The notes beneath the pieces are model-generated. The model was not told the origin of the DNA and did not search any database. It was given only the letters and a program-made list of their open reading frames with translations. Shown piece by piece: positions 1-6,362 of a stretch of DNA of 11,553 nucleotides. Made by a program: the position numbers and the translations under genes. The DNA is from an uncultured Lactobacillus sp. GTDB lineage: Bacteria > Bacillota > Bacilli > Lactobacillales > Lactobacillaceae. The stretch covers positions 1-11,553 of the forward strand of contig CAJUNC010000031.1 of NCBI GenBank assembly GCA_910587695.1. Reading direction: 5' to 3'. Position 1 is the first letter of the stretch. Every line of letters starts with the position of its first letter.

Positions 1-10
1 AAATAATTTT

Positions 11-29
11 TTTGTTATGCTGTAACAAA
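11..29. repeat. Inverted repeat TTTGTTA-N5-TAACAAA, operator-like
   Basis: Two perfect 7-base arms (11-17 and 23-29) flank a 5-base spacer. On the minus strand it falls just downstream of the predicted -10 box at 41-46, where a repressor operator would sit. No T-tract follows it on either side in a terminator-like way. The binding protein cannot be named. Confidence 0.4.
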
Positions 30-40
30 TCAGCTTAAAT

Positions 41-70
41 ATAATATCATGATTTTCAAGATGATGTCAA
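41..70 (-). promoter_or_regulatory. Putative sigma-A promoter pointing left
   Basis: On the minus strand a perfect TTGACA (-35, 70-65) is followed after 18 bases by TATTAT (-10, 46-41). The start of transcription would be near 34, with the inverted repeat 11-29 immediately after it. The target gene would begin outside the window. Confidence 0.45.
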
Positions 71-123
71 CATCTTTTTTATATTATATTTTTAAGTAAC
101 TGCTCTGCATCAGCAACTTTTAT

Positions 124-153
124 AGTATACCAACATCTGGCAAGAAACGTCAA
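124..153 (-). promoter_or_regulatory. Putative extended -10 promoter pointing left
   Basis: On the minus strand TTGACG (153-148) is followed after 18 bases by TATACT (129-124), with TGG directly before the -10, giving an extended -10. Transcription would start near 117 and run left towards the edge, in tandem with the element at 41-70. Confidence 0.5.
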
Positions 154-168
154 TAACTTTTTTAGATT

Positions 169-188
169 TTTTTGAATATATTCAAAAA
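169..188. repeat. Perfect 20-bp AT-rich palindrome
   Basis: The arms are TTTTTGAATA (169-178) and TATTCAAAAA (179-188), a perfect palindrome with no spacer. With a start near 117 for the promoter at 124-153, its centre lies about 61 bases upstream, a typical position for an activator dimer site. AT-rich chance palindromes do occur, so this is only suggestive. Confidence 0.35.
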
Positions 189-233
189 TTTTTGCTTAAT
201 ATTGAAATATAACATTACCTATCTCAGCTATTC

Positions 234-264
234 CTATCTCACATTATCAAAAAATGTGAGATAG
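234..264. repeat. 12-bp perfect-stem hairpin CTATCTCACATT / AATGTGAGATAG
   Basis: The arms (234-245 and 253-264) are perfectly complementary with a 7-base loop. On the plus strand the stem is followed by CCTCTTTT, a poor T-tract; on the minus strand no T-tract follows. CCTATCTCA occurs twice, 15 bases apart (218-226 and 233-241), so the left arm contains part of a short direct repeat. It may be a weak plus-strand terminator, a backup structure behind the terminator at 305-344, or a regulatory element. Confidence 0.45.
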
Positions 265-304
265 CCTCTTTTGACCAAGATCTTAGCCCTTGACTGTAGA
301 TAAC

Positions 305-344
305 AAAAAGTCGCTACGATGCGTATTTGCATCGTAGCGACTTT
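305..344 (-). terminator. Intrinsic terminator of the LTA synthase gene
   Basis: A perfect 16-bp stem is formed by AAAGTCGCTACGATGC (307-322) and its complement (329-344) around a 6-base loop. On the minus strand the stem runs into TTTTT (309-305). It begins about 50 bases after the stop codon at 396, so it ends minus-strand transcription from the LTA synthase gene. Confidence 0.9.
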
Positions 345-395
345 ACCATTGTCTATACAGAGCTATCTGTACTGTCTCACACTCTTTTGTCTAAA

Positions 396-2459
396 CTATT
401 TCAATTCAGGAGCATCTGTTTCGTATAGATTTTCAGTTGAATTGCCATTATTTTGCTGCAAGACACTCGTTGGTTTATCCTTTTGTGCCTGTTTGAGCTG
501 TTTTAGGCCTTCTGAATACTTATAGTTGTATTTAGTCTTATCAGTCGCCTTAAAGCCTTCAGGTGTGTAGAAACGCAACAGATCGCCTGTGATGATCTTA
601 TCAGAAAGGGATAACTCTTCATCAACGTATTCTGTCTGCGCTTTAACTTGCGCCTTTTGCTCGGCCGTCAAACTATCTGTAACATCTTCACCTTTGTCAT
701 TGTAGATCGTACTTCCGATCTTTGTAAATGTCGGTGAAACAAAGTCACCATTTCTAAAGGCAACTGTTTGGTTCCGATCCTTAGCTAACAAGTCGTTTCC
801 TAATTGGATCGTATCCGTATTCTTGATCCCCAAAAGATCTAATAAGGTTGGCATAACATCGATCTCACCACCATAAGTGTGATCTACTCCGCCTTTGATG
901 CCATTAACATGGATCATAAATGGAACTTTTTGGAATTGTGCTAGATCATAACTATTTACGCTCTTCTTACCAAGTAATTGTGCGATCGCCTTTTTATGGT
1001 TATTTGAAATACCATAATGGTCACCATAAACGACGATCATCGAATTATCATATAGACCTGCTTTTTTCAAATAACTGATAAATTCACCAAAAGCATCGTC
1101 TAAATACTTAGCTGTTTGAACATAACCGTCAACAGTACTATCACCCGTTGTCGTCTTTTCGATCGTTTGATTTTGCTTATCAAGTTCGTATGGATAATGA
1201 TTTGTGACCGTGATCAATTTTGCATAGAACGGTTGCGGTAACTGTTCGATGTACTTAACTGACTGTTGTAAAAACAACTTATCTTTTAAACCATATCCAA
1301 TACTATAGTTGGATTTATTCTTGTAGTAGTCTTCACTAAAGAAATACTGATATCCCCAAGATTTATAGGTGTTATCGCGATTCCAAAAACTACCAACATC
1401 TCCGTGAAATGCCGCTGTTGTATAACCCTGTTGGTCCATAATAGCCGGCATTGCTTGGAAGGTATTATTGGTACCATAAGATGTCATAACTGACCCCGAT
1501 GGTAAACCAAAGAGCGATGTTTCTAACATCGTTTCTGCATCAGAAGTCTTCCCTTGTCCTACTTGATGGTAGAAATTATCAAAGGAGATCGTGCTTTGAT
1601 CGCTATAAAATTGATTGATATTTGGCGTTACTTCTTTACCATTAACTTTATAGTTGATCATAAATTGTTGGAAACTTTCCAAATGGAAAACAAAAACATT
1701 CTTACCTTTTGCTTTACCATAGTATTCTGGATTGACCGTTGTTTTGTTTTTTTCCAAAAACTTCAAGACCTGATCCATATCACTACTACTTGCACTAGCT
1801 CTTGTAGCACTTTCCTTATGCGTTTGGTAAGCGTTATAAGCAGCATAGAAGTTAATACCTAAATATTTAACAATGTAATTATTGTCAAATGTACGTGTCA
1901 GCAGTTGTGGGCGGTTCTTTTCGGCTAAACCTAGATTAGCTGCAAACAAAACACATGATAACAGTGTGACTCCGATCGGATAACGGAACTTGACTGGTCG
2001 TGTATCAATTTTGATGACCTTAAATACCAATAGTAGTGTCAAAATGATCACATCTGCAAAGATCCATAAGTCACTAAGATGCAAGATCTCGCCAATACTT
2101 AACGATAAATTATTTGAAACTGATCCCGAAGACTTAATGATCCCCATTGATAGGAAATCAGAAAACTCCCGATAGTACAAAACATTGGCAAAAAGCCATA
2201 GTGAGGCGATCAAATCGACGATCATCATGATCCAATAGGACTTCTTACCTCTAAAATAAAGAGCGATCCCTAAAAGTAATAAACCTGCTGGGAGCGGATT
2301 TAACAAGAGTAAGAAGCGTTGCATGCTGTCACTTATCCCTAAGCTAAACTTATTAACATAAACAGCATACGTTTTGATCCAAAGTAATACCAGAGTTAAA
2401 ATAAAAAAACCTGTGCGCGTATTCAGCCCATCACGGACTTTCTTTAGCACTGAACGCAT
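396..2459 (-). CDS. ltaS: Lipoteichoic acid synthase, LtaS family
   Basis: A 687-residue membrane sulfatase-fold enzyme that transfers glycerol phosphate from phosphatidylglycerol onto the growing lipoteichoic acid chain outside the membrane. The N-terminal third has five hydrophobic segments (about 17-35, 50-69, 76-96, 132-150, 162-180), followed by a linker with an AxA-type site (A221-S-A223) where signal peptidase could release the catalytic domain, as known for the staphylococcal enzyme. The extracellular domain keeps the expected residues: E261 in HLESFQ, nucleophile T305 in GKTSDAE, W359/R361 in FWNRD, H421 in TNHYPY, and D480-H481 in YGDHYG. The ATG has TTGGAGG seven bases upstream. 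The last 50 or so residues are K/Q/N-rich and look unstructured. Single-gene unit with its own strong terminator. The family also includes LTA primases and YfnI/YvgJ-type paralogues, so primase versus polymerase is not settled by motifs alone. Confidence 0.9.
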   Translation of the reverse strand: MRSVLKKVRDGLNTRTGFFILTLVLLWIKTYAVYVNKFSLGISDSMQRFLLLLNPLPAGLLLLGIALYFRGKKSYWIMMIVDLIASLWLFANVLYYREFSDFLSMGIIKSSGSVSNNLSLSIGEILHLSDLWIFADVIILTLLLVFKVIKIDTRPVKFRYPIGVTLLSCVLFAANLGLAEKNRPQLLTRTFDNNYIVKYLGINFYAAYNAYQTHKESATRASASSSDMDQVLKFLEKNKTTVNPEYYGKAKGKNVFVFHLESFQQFMINYKVNGKEVTPNINQFYSDQSTISFDNFYHQVGQGKTSDAETMLETSLFGLPSGSVMTSYGTNNTFQAMPAIMDQQGYTTAAFHGDVGSFWNRDNTYKSWGYQYFFSEDYYKNKSNYSIGYGLKDKLFLQQSVKYIEQLPQPFYAKLITVTNHYPYELDKQNQTIEKTTTGDSTVDGYVQTAKYLDDAFGEFISYLKKAGLYDNSMIVVYGDHYGISNNHKKAIAQLLGKKSVNSYDLAQFQKVPFMIHVNGIKGGVDHTYGGEIDVMPTLLDLLGIKNTDTIQLGNDLLAKDRNQTVAFRNGDFVSPTFTKIGSTIYNDKGEDVTDSLTAEQKAQVKAQTEYVDEELSLSDKIITGDLLRFYTPEGFKATDKTKYNYKYSEGLKQLKQAQKDKPTSVLQQNNGNSTENLYETDAPELK

Positions 2460-2505
2460 CTAATTGCCTCCAATAATAAGTAGTATTTAATTGTCTATGC
2501 GTCAA

Positions 2506-2511
2506 ATTATA
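2506..2511 (-). promoter_or_regulatory. Possible -10 box for the LTA synthase gene
   Basis: A perfect TATAAT on the minus strand lies about 47 bases before the start codon. No good -35 hexamer sits at 16-18 bases; the best upstream motifs are weak. Transcription from the upstream ykuJ-like gene is an alternative, since no terminator is evident between them. Confidence 0.35.
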
Positions 2512-2568
2512 GTTTAATATCCTATGAAAAAGATAGTCATTCCACAAGATTTTAAAGATATTTTAAAA

Positions 2569-2802
2569 TTAGTCGTTTAGCAAGTCGTAGATCTCCATCG
2601 CTGCTAGATCGATATCATCAAAATCGAACTTTTGATGTGTTGCTAATTCTTCTAATTCAAAAGTTTGTGTTGCAGGATCGTATGTTACGAATCCTCTTTC
2701 TTGTCCTTCACGCTCAAAGCGACGTGATTGAACTTCATTTGTGTCTGCTTTCATCATCGCATCTAGTCTTTCGATAATTGCCACAAGTTGTGAATTTTCC
2801 AT
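2569..2802 (-). CDS. ykuJ: YkuJ-like small protein (DUF1797 family)
   Basis: A 77-residue acidic soluble protein with no signal peptide or membrane segment. The layout matches YkuJ of Bacillus: an N-terminal helix (MENSQLVAIIERLDAM), a middle portion predicted as strands (RGFVTYDPATQTFEL, about 37-51), and a C-terminal FDFDDIDLAAMEIYDLL, close to the FDNIDMVTIEIFELL ending I recall for YkuJ. The frame is open 7 codons further upstream, but AGAGGAGAT (2811-2819) sits eight bases before the internal ATG at 2802 and would lie inside the coding sequence if the longer start were used, so I take the shorter one. Its function is unknown. It lies alone between the glycolipid operon and the LTA synthase gene, in the same direction. 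Confidence 0.75.
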   Translation of the reverse strand: MENSQLVAIIERLDAMMKADTNEVQSRRFEREGQERGFVTYDPATQTFELEELATHQKFDFDDIDLAAMEIYDLLND

Positions 2803-2825
2803 AGATATAAATCTCCTCTTCATTT

Positions 2826-2846
2826 AAGTAGATCACGGACCTACTT
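2826..2846. repeat. Leader hairpin upstream of the ykuJ-like gene
   Basis: AAGTAG (2826-2831) and CTACTT (2841-2846) form a 6-bp stem with a 9-base loop, ending a few bases before the ribosome binding site of the ykuJ-like gene. It has no T-tract, so it is not a terminator. It could influence translation, but that is only an inference. Confidence 0.3.
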
Positions 2847-2863
2847 TTGATATACCTTAGCAA

Positions 2864-2893
2864 ATTATATACTAACACACCAAATATAATGAA
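2864..2893 (-). promoter_or_regulatory. Weak promoter candidate for the ykuJ-like gene
   Basis: On the minus strand a perfect TATAAT (2869-2864) is preceded at 18 bases by TTCATT (2893-2888), a poor -35. It lies just after the terminator of the glycolipid operon and about 60 bases before the start codon, which is a sensible place. Confidence 0.35.
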
Positions 2894-2900
2894 ACAATTC

Positions 2901-2930
2901 AAAAAAGTTGAAGATTTTAGGATGATCTTC
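2901..2930 (-). terminator. Probable terminator of the glycolipid operon
   Basis: On the minus strand GAAGAT (2930-2925) pairs with ATCTTC (2915-2910) around a 9-base loop, followed after three bases by TTTTTT (2906-2901). The stem is short and AT-containing, so termination may be partial. It starts three bases after the stop codon of the membrane-protein gene. Confidence 0.5.
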
Positions 2931-2933
2931 TCT

Positions 2934-3953
2934 TTAATCTTGTTTTGGATATTTATCTGGTTTGATCACTAAGGCTACCATACCACCAAACATCCCCAAA
3001 TAATAAGTAATGATCCGCCAAATTATCATTGCCAAGACCAGTTTACTTCCACTGTTAACAAAGGTCGAAAAAATCAGTGAAAAACTGTATTCAGCCCCAC
3101 CGGCACCCCCAGGGATCGGAAATAATGAGATCACCATCACGATCAAAACGTGGAGCGTCATTACTGTCAGCAATTCAGCATGCTCGACTCGTAAAGCTAG
3201 CAAAATAAAAAAGGGGATGATGTAATAGAAAAATAGTTGGATCAAAGTGATCAAACTAACTTTGAACAATAAGCGGTAGTTAGCTTTCAATTGTAAGCTC
3301 TCCCGATAAAAGTTATCGATCTTCTCATTGATCAACTTATCATATTTTTCATAACGTTCTGAAGTTAAAAAGCGTTTAAAAGGCCGTAAACATAGATTTG
3401 TCATCTTCTTAGTAAAGTCATACCAATACATTATCAACAACAGACCTAAGATCACTGTCAAATGGATCAAAAAACCAAAGATCAACAGCAACCCCATAAC
3501 GTGCAATTTATCGGCGATCAAATGAAATCCCAAAAATAAGCAAACGATGAAATTTAAAACGATCATCGATTGATATACCACAAATTTCATCAATAAGATC
3601 GAAGTCGCACGTCCAGCATCTACCCCAGATTGCAATAAGGCAAATAATTGCGCTGGTTGCCCACCTGAAGCAAACGGGGTGATCCCATTAAATAAAGCTT
3701 CGATCAATGGGATCCGCAACGAATCCTTAAAAGAATAAGTCGGGAACTGTCTTTTTAGTAATTCCTTGACCACAAAACCCTCACAAAAGATCGACAATGC
3801 CATGCATAACACAGCCACTGCGATCCACCCCCAATTAAGATGTGTGATATCACCGACCAAGTCATGATACGAGATCCCTTGAACAGAATAAAAAAAGATC
3901 CCGACCCCGATCAATATCATTATCAAGAGGGCTAATTTATTTTTCTTTGACAT
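2934..3953 (-). CDS. UPF0104 / LPG-synthase-TM family membrane protein, candidate glycolipid transporter
   Basis: A polytopic protein of about 339 residues, with hydrophobic segments near 8-25, 42-60, 120-143, 152-177, 232-255, 262-280 and 305-330. It matches the flippase-like fold shared by the N-terminal half of MprF, YbhN and AglD, with the two conserved stretches of that family: NGITPFASGGQPAQ (about 89-102) and PIPGGAGGAEYSF (about 279-291). It lacks the cytoplasmic lysyl-transferase domain of MprF, so it is not a lysyl-phosphatidylglycerol synthase. Its ATG overlaps the TGA of the upstream glycosyltransferase by one base (TGATG), with GGGGA seven bases before; a GTG one codon earlier is also possible. 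Tight coupling to two diacylglycerol glycosyltransferases suggests that it handles their product, perhaps flipping it to the outer leaflet. That role is an inference. Confidence 0.75.
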   Translation of the reverse strand: MSKKNKLALLIMILIGVGIFFYSVQGISYHDLVGDITHLNWGWIAVAVLCMALSIFCEGFVVKELLKRQFPTYSFKDSLRIPLIEALFNGITPFASGGQPAQLFALLQSGVDAGRATSILLMKFVVYQSMIVLNFIVCLFLGFHLIADKLHVMGLLLIFGFLIHLTVILGLLLIMYWYDFTKKMTNLCLRPFKRFLTSERYEKYDKLINEKIDNFYRESLQLKANYRLLFKVSLITLIQLFFYYIIPFFILLALRVEHAELLTVMTLHVLIVMVISLFPIPGGAGGAEYSFSLIFSTFVNSGSKLVLAMIIWRIITYYLGMFGGMVALVIKPDKYPKQD

Positions 3954-4975
3954 CACACTTTCCCCGCTTGTTTTTTATAGTAGTCCAACCAGATCAAGGC
4001 CAGACGATCTTCTGAATAAAATTTAGCTGCTGCTTTCGCCCGCTCACGCAATTTGGCTAATGCATCTGGGTCTTTAGCTAACTCTTTGAGCTTTTTTTCC
4101 ATCTCATCTATATCAGTACAACCAGCATAATAACCCGCGATAACGCCTTCGTAAAGCTCAAGTTCACGTAAAACAACGGGAGTCTCACAACTAAACGCTT
4201 CAAGCACACTCATCGGAAAAAGTTCGTTATATGACGGTAACAAGAAAACATCAGCTAAGTTGTAGTACTCACACATCTCAATTCGTTCAACGATCCCAGG
4301 GAAATGTAAATTTTTAGGTGGATCATCGACCACTTTTTTCAACTCTGCATAGCCGTCAGTGATCATTCCAAATGAAAAGCCTCCGACCCAAACAAATTCG
4401 AATTCAGGATTGCGCTTAGCTAACTCGATAAAATCAAAAACACCTTTTCTTTCCTGGATCTGCCCCACACCAACGATCAAAAATTTATCAGTAGGCAATT
4501 TTTTTTCCATACGTAACTGCTTTTTTTCCTCACTAGCGATCGGATGAAATTCCTTTTTAGATACAAAATTAGGAATATAAGTTATCTTCTCACGAGCGAT
4601 CCCATAAGCTTCCAATTTGGGGATAAAAGTTGGGTTAACAACGACCAAGGCATCCATCCGCTTATAAAAAGCGATCACATACCGATACAATACTTTACGT
4701 GCGATCCACGGCAACTTGAGACTTCCCTCCAGTGTTTCTGGCAAAAAGTGGACGTAACCCACTTTTTTACCTCGACGTTTGGAAAAAGTCGAAAAGAAAA
4801 ACTTTAAGTCGATCGTGTGATAGTGACTGATATCAGCTGGACCAAACTCATTGATCGTGATCGCCAACTGCTCAGGATAATATTTTTCTAGCAACTTTAT
4901 CAGTTCGGTGTATGCACTGCCCACCCCTTGGCCTTTGACCTTGGTTGCCGACGAATACATGTGAACATTTAACAT
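3953..4975 (-). CDS. lafB: GT4 glycosyltransferase, second sugar of the diglycosyl-diacylglycerol anchor
   Basis: A 340-residue GT-B fold glycosyltransferase of family 4. It has an N-terminal glycine loop (KGQGVGSAY, 14-22), the hinge motif VVVNPTF (111-117), YIPNFV, the donor-site GQIQERKGV with R176-K177, and the E-x7-E signature ELFPMSVLE (E251, E259). No signal peptide is present; the surface is basic and amphipathic, as expected for a peripheral membrane enzyme at the cytoplasmic face. By family and order it corresponds to the second enzyme of the Listeria LafA-LafB or Enterococcus BgsB-BgsA pairs, adding a hexose to monoglucosyl-diacylglycerol. Whether it adds glucose or galactose cannot be read from the sequence. 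AAAGGAG lies seven bases before the ATG; 13 bases separate it from the upstream gene and its stop overlaps the next start. The symbol follows Listeria usage. Confidence 0.75.
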   Translation of the reverse strand: MLNVHMYSSATKVKGQGVGSAYTELIKLLEKYYPEQLAITINEFGPADISHYHTIDLKFFFSTFSKRRGKKVGYVHFLPETLEGSLKLPWIARKVLYRYVIAFYKRMDALVVVNPTFIPKLEAYGIAREKITYIPNFVSKKEFHPIASEEKKQLRMEKKLPTDKFLIVGVGQIQERKGVFDFIELAKRNPEFEFVWVGGFSFGMITDGYAELKKVVDDPPKNLHFPGIVERIEMCEYYNLADVFLLPSYNELFPMSVLEAFSCETPVVLRELELYEGVIAGYYAGCTDIDEMEKKLKELAKDPDALAKLRERAKAAAKFYSEDRLALIWLDYYKKQAGKV

Positions 4976-4988
4976 TAGAAAACTCCTT

Positions 4989-6170
4989 TTAGCTGTGTTC
5001 TTTTGAGTAGGTTGTTTGGCTCAACTCTAAATAGTGTTCCTTACTACGTTCATAAAATTGTAAGATCTTTTCACCAAACTCGTCAGCTGAGATCTCTTTT
5101 AATTTTTGTTGTAACGGTTTAGGATCTTGATATTTGGCTGGCTTCGTCAAATATTCAACTACTAACTCAACAAATTCTTGTAAAGTCTCAAAATTTGCAC
5201 CGATCGCCCGATCGCTTAAAAGTTCAGCCGTATATGGGCTTTTTGAGGAAACTACTTTAGTCCCTGCTGCCAATGCTTCAATATACGTCAAGCCTTGTGA
5301 CTCTGAGACCGAAGTTGAAACAAATAGGTCAGCTGCATGATAAAATTCACTCACTTGAGTATTGTCCACTTCACCTGTAAAGATGATATCTTCGGTCAAT
5401 CCGAGTTCTTTTACTTGATCTTGCAATGACTCTTTAGCTGGCCCATCCCCCACGATCAACAATTTGACCTTAGAAACTTTGGCCTTGATCGCAGGAAAAC
5501 TAGCCACCATACGATCGATATCTTTTTCAAAGGCCAAGCGACTCAATGTTAGTAACAAAGGCGCATCCTCAGCTATTCCATAATGTTTTCGAACATTGTT
5601 TTCACTAGCAACTTTAAACCGTGTCAAATCGACTCCCGTAGGAATAACAGTGATCGGTTCTTTGATCCCATAACGAGTCAAAGTCTCTAAAACACGTTCA
5701 CTTGGAGCCACGATCCCACTCATTTTTTCGCAAAAAGAACAAGTCATCAAACGTACATGAGAGGGTTTCAATAATTTTCCTTTGGCCACGTAATGTAAAT
5801 AATCTTCATACATCGTATGGTAAGTATGAACACACGGGATCTTTAGCGCTTTAGCTACAAACTTCCCGATCAATCCCATTGAAAATTCGGTTTGCGTATG
5901 AACAATATCTAAATTTAATTCTTTAGCTACTTGATAAGACTGAAACAGTCCTCTAACAGCGATGCGTCTATCGGTAAAAGAAATAAATGGAATGCTAGCA
6001 AAGCGAAACACATTGCGCTCATAGACATTTTTCTCGACATCAGGATCGGTAGTCGTAAAAATATAGACCGTATGCCCTTTTTGTTCTAATTGTGAACGCA
6101 AAGTATCGATCGATGTCGCAACTCCGCTAACTTGCGGAAAATACGTATCTGTAAATATGCCGATATTCAC
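4989..6170 (-). CDS. lafA: 1,2-diacylglycerol 3-glucosyltransferase-like GT4 enzyme
   Basis: A 393-residue GT4 retaining glycosyltransferase, probably making monoglucosyl-diacylglycerol, the first step of the lipoteichoic acid glycolipid anchor. It has the N-terminal NIGIFTDTYFPQVSGVATS typical of the alMGS/BgsB/LafA group, TYHTMYEDYLHYV with its histidine, the CSFCEKMSGIVAPSE stretch, VIPTGVD, the donor motif RLAFEKDID, VGDGP, and the E-x7-E signature ESQGLTYIE near 290-298. No membrane span; such enzymes bind the inner leaflet. I choose the GTG at 6170 because GGAGG (6185-6181) is 10 bases upstream and family members start at this point; another GTG two codons earlier (6176) has only four bases of spacing. 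It is the first gene of a three-gene operon behind a good promoter (6206-6234). The nearest alternative identity is another lipid or mannosyl GT4. Confidence 0.8.
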   Translation of the reverse strand: MNIGIFTDTYFPQVSGVATSIDTLRSQLEQKGHTVYIFTTTDPDVEKNVYERNVFRFASIPFISFTDRRIAVRGLFQSYQVAKELNLDIVHTQTEFSMGLIGKFVAKALKIPCVHTYHTMYEDYLHYVAKGKLLKPSHVRLMTCSFCEKMSGIVAPSERVLETLTRYGIKEPITVIPTGVDLTRFKVASENNVRKHYGIAEDAPLLLTLSRLAFEKDIDRMVASFPAIKAKVSKVKLLIVGDGPAKESLQDQVKELGLTEDIIFTGEVDNTQVSEFYHAADLFVSTSVSESQGLTYIEALAAGTKVVSSKSPYTAELLSDRAIGANFETLQEFVELVVEYLTKPAKYQDPKPLQQKLKEISADEFGEKILQFYERSKEHYLELSQTTYSKEHS

Positions 6171-6205
6171 AAGCACCTTTCCTCCTCAACTTTTTATCAG
6201 TTTTA

Positions 6206-6234
6206 ATTATATGGTTTTAACTATTCCTTTGCAA
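6206..6234 (-). promoter_or_regulatory. Sigma-A promoter of the glycolipid operon
   Basis: On the minus strand TTGCAA (6234-6229) and a perfect TATAAT (6211-6206) are separated by 17 bases. Transcription would start near 6199, about 30 bases before the start codon. Confidence 0.7.
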
Positions 6235-6257
6235 TGCTCTCACTGATACGAAGAGCA
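6235..6257. repeat. Inverted repeat TGCTCT-N11-AGAGCA next to the -35 box
   Basis: Two 6-base arms (6235-6240 and 6252-6257) directly abut the -35 hexamer of the glycolipid operon promoter. There is no T-tract in the minus direction, so it is not a terminator. It may be a regulator site, but the arms are short. Confidence 0.3.
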
Positions 6258-6305
6258 AAAAAATACCATTCTTAATATTTTAACATTTTCCGACTGATTT
6301 TAAAC

Positions 6306-6338
6306 AAAAAGAGACCAGAAATCTCTTTCCGGTCTCTT
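6306..6338 (-). terminator. Intrinsic terminator of the ptsHI operon
   Basis: On the minus strand AAGAGACCGGAAA (6338-6326) pairs with TTTCTGGTCTCTT (6321-6309) around a GAGA loop, with one G-U pair, and continues into TTTTT (6310-6306). It lies about 25 bases after the ptsI stop codon. Confidence 0.9.
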
Positions 6339-6362
6339 CACTTAAGATAAGTTGATCGAATA

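Larger units (their letters stand above)
1..395. other. Gene-free AT-rich regulatory stretch at left edge
   Basis: No convincing coding frame lies here on either strand. Reading on the minus strand from the stop of the LTA synthase gene, it holds an intrinsic terminator (305-344), a long hairpin (234-264), a 20-bp perfect palindrome (169-188), two promoter-like elements pointing left (124-153 and 41-70) and a small inverted repeat (11-29). The simplest reading is the 3' end of one minus-strand unit followed by the promoter region of a minus-strand gene that starts beyond position 1. That gene is not visible, so its identity is unknown. Confidence 0.6.

Noticed and set aside
270..276. A GGTCAAA heptad on the minus strand, as in a CtsR box
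   Set aside because: Only one heptad is present; CtsR sites need the tandem repeat seen at 8827-8843, and the position behind a terminator makes no sense for repression.
319..525. A 68-codon plus-strand open frame with hydrophobic, Cys-rich translation
   Set aside because: It starts inside the loop and stem of the LTA synthase terminator and runs antisense into the end of that gene, with no ribosome binding site.
2549..2569. An 8-bp AT-only inverted repeat directly after the ykuJ-like stop as a terminator
   Set aside because: The stem contains only A and T and no T-tract follows on the minus strand.
6171..6176. An earlier GTG start (6176) for the first glycosyltransferase
   Set aside because: It leaves only four bases after GGAGG and adds two residues not expected in the family; the GTG at 6170 has better spacing.
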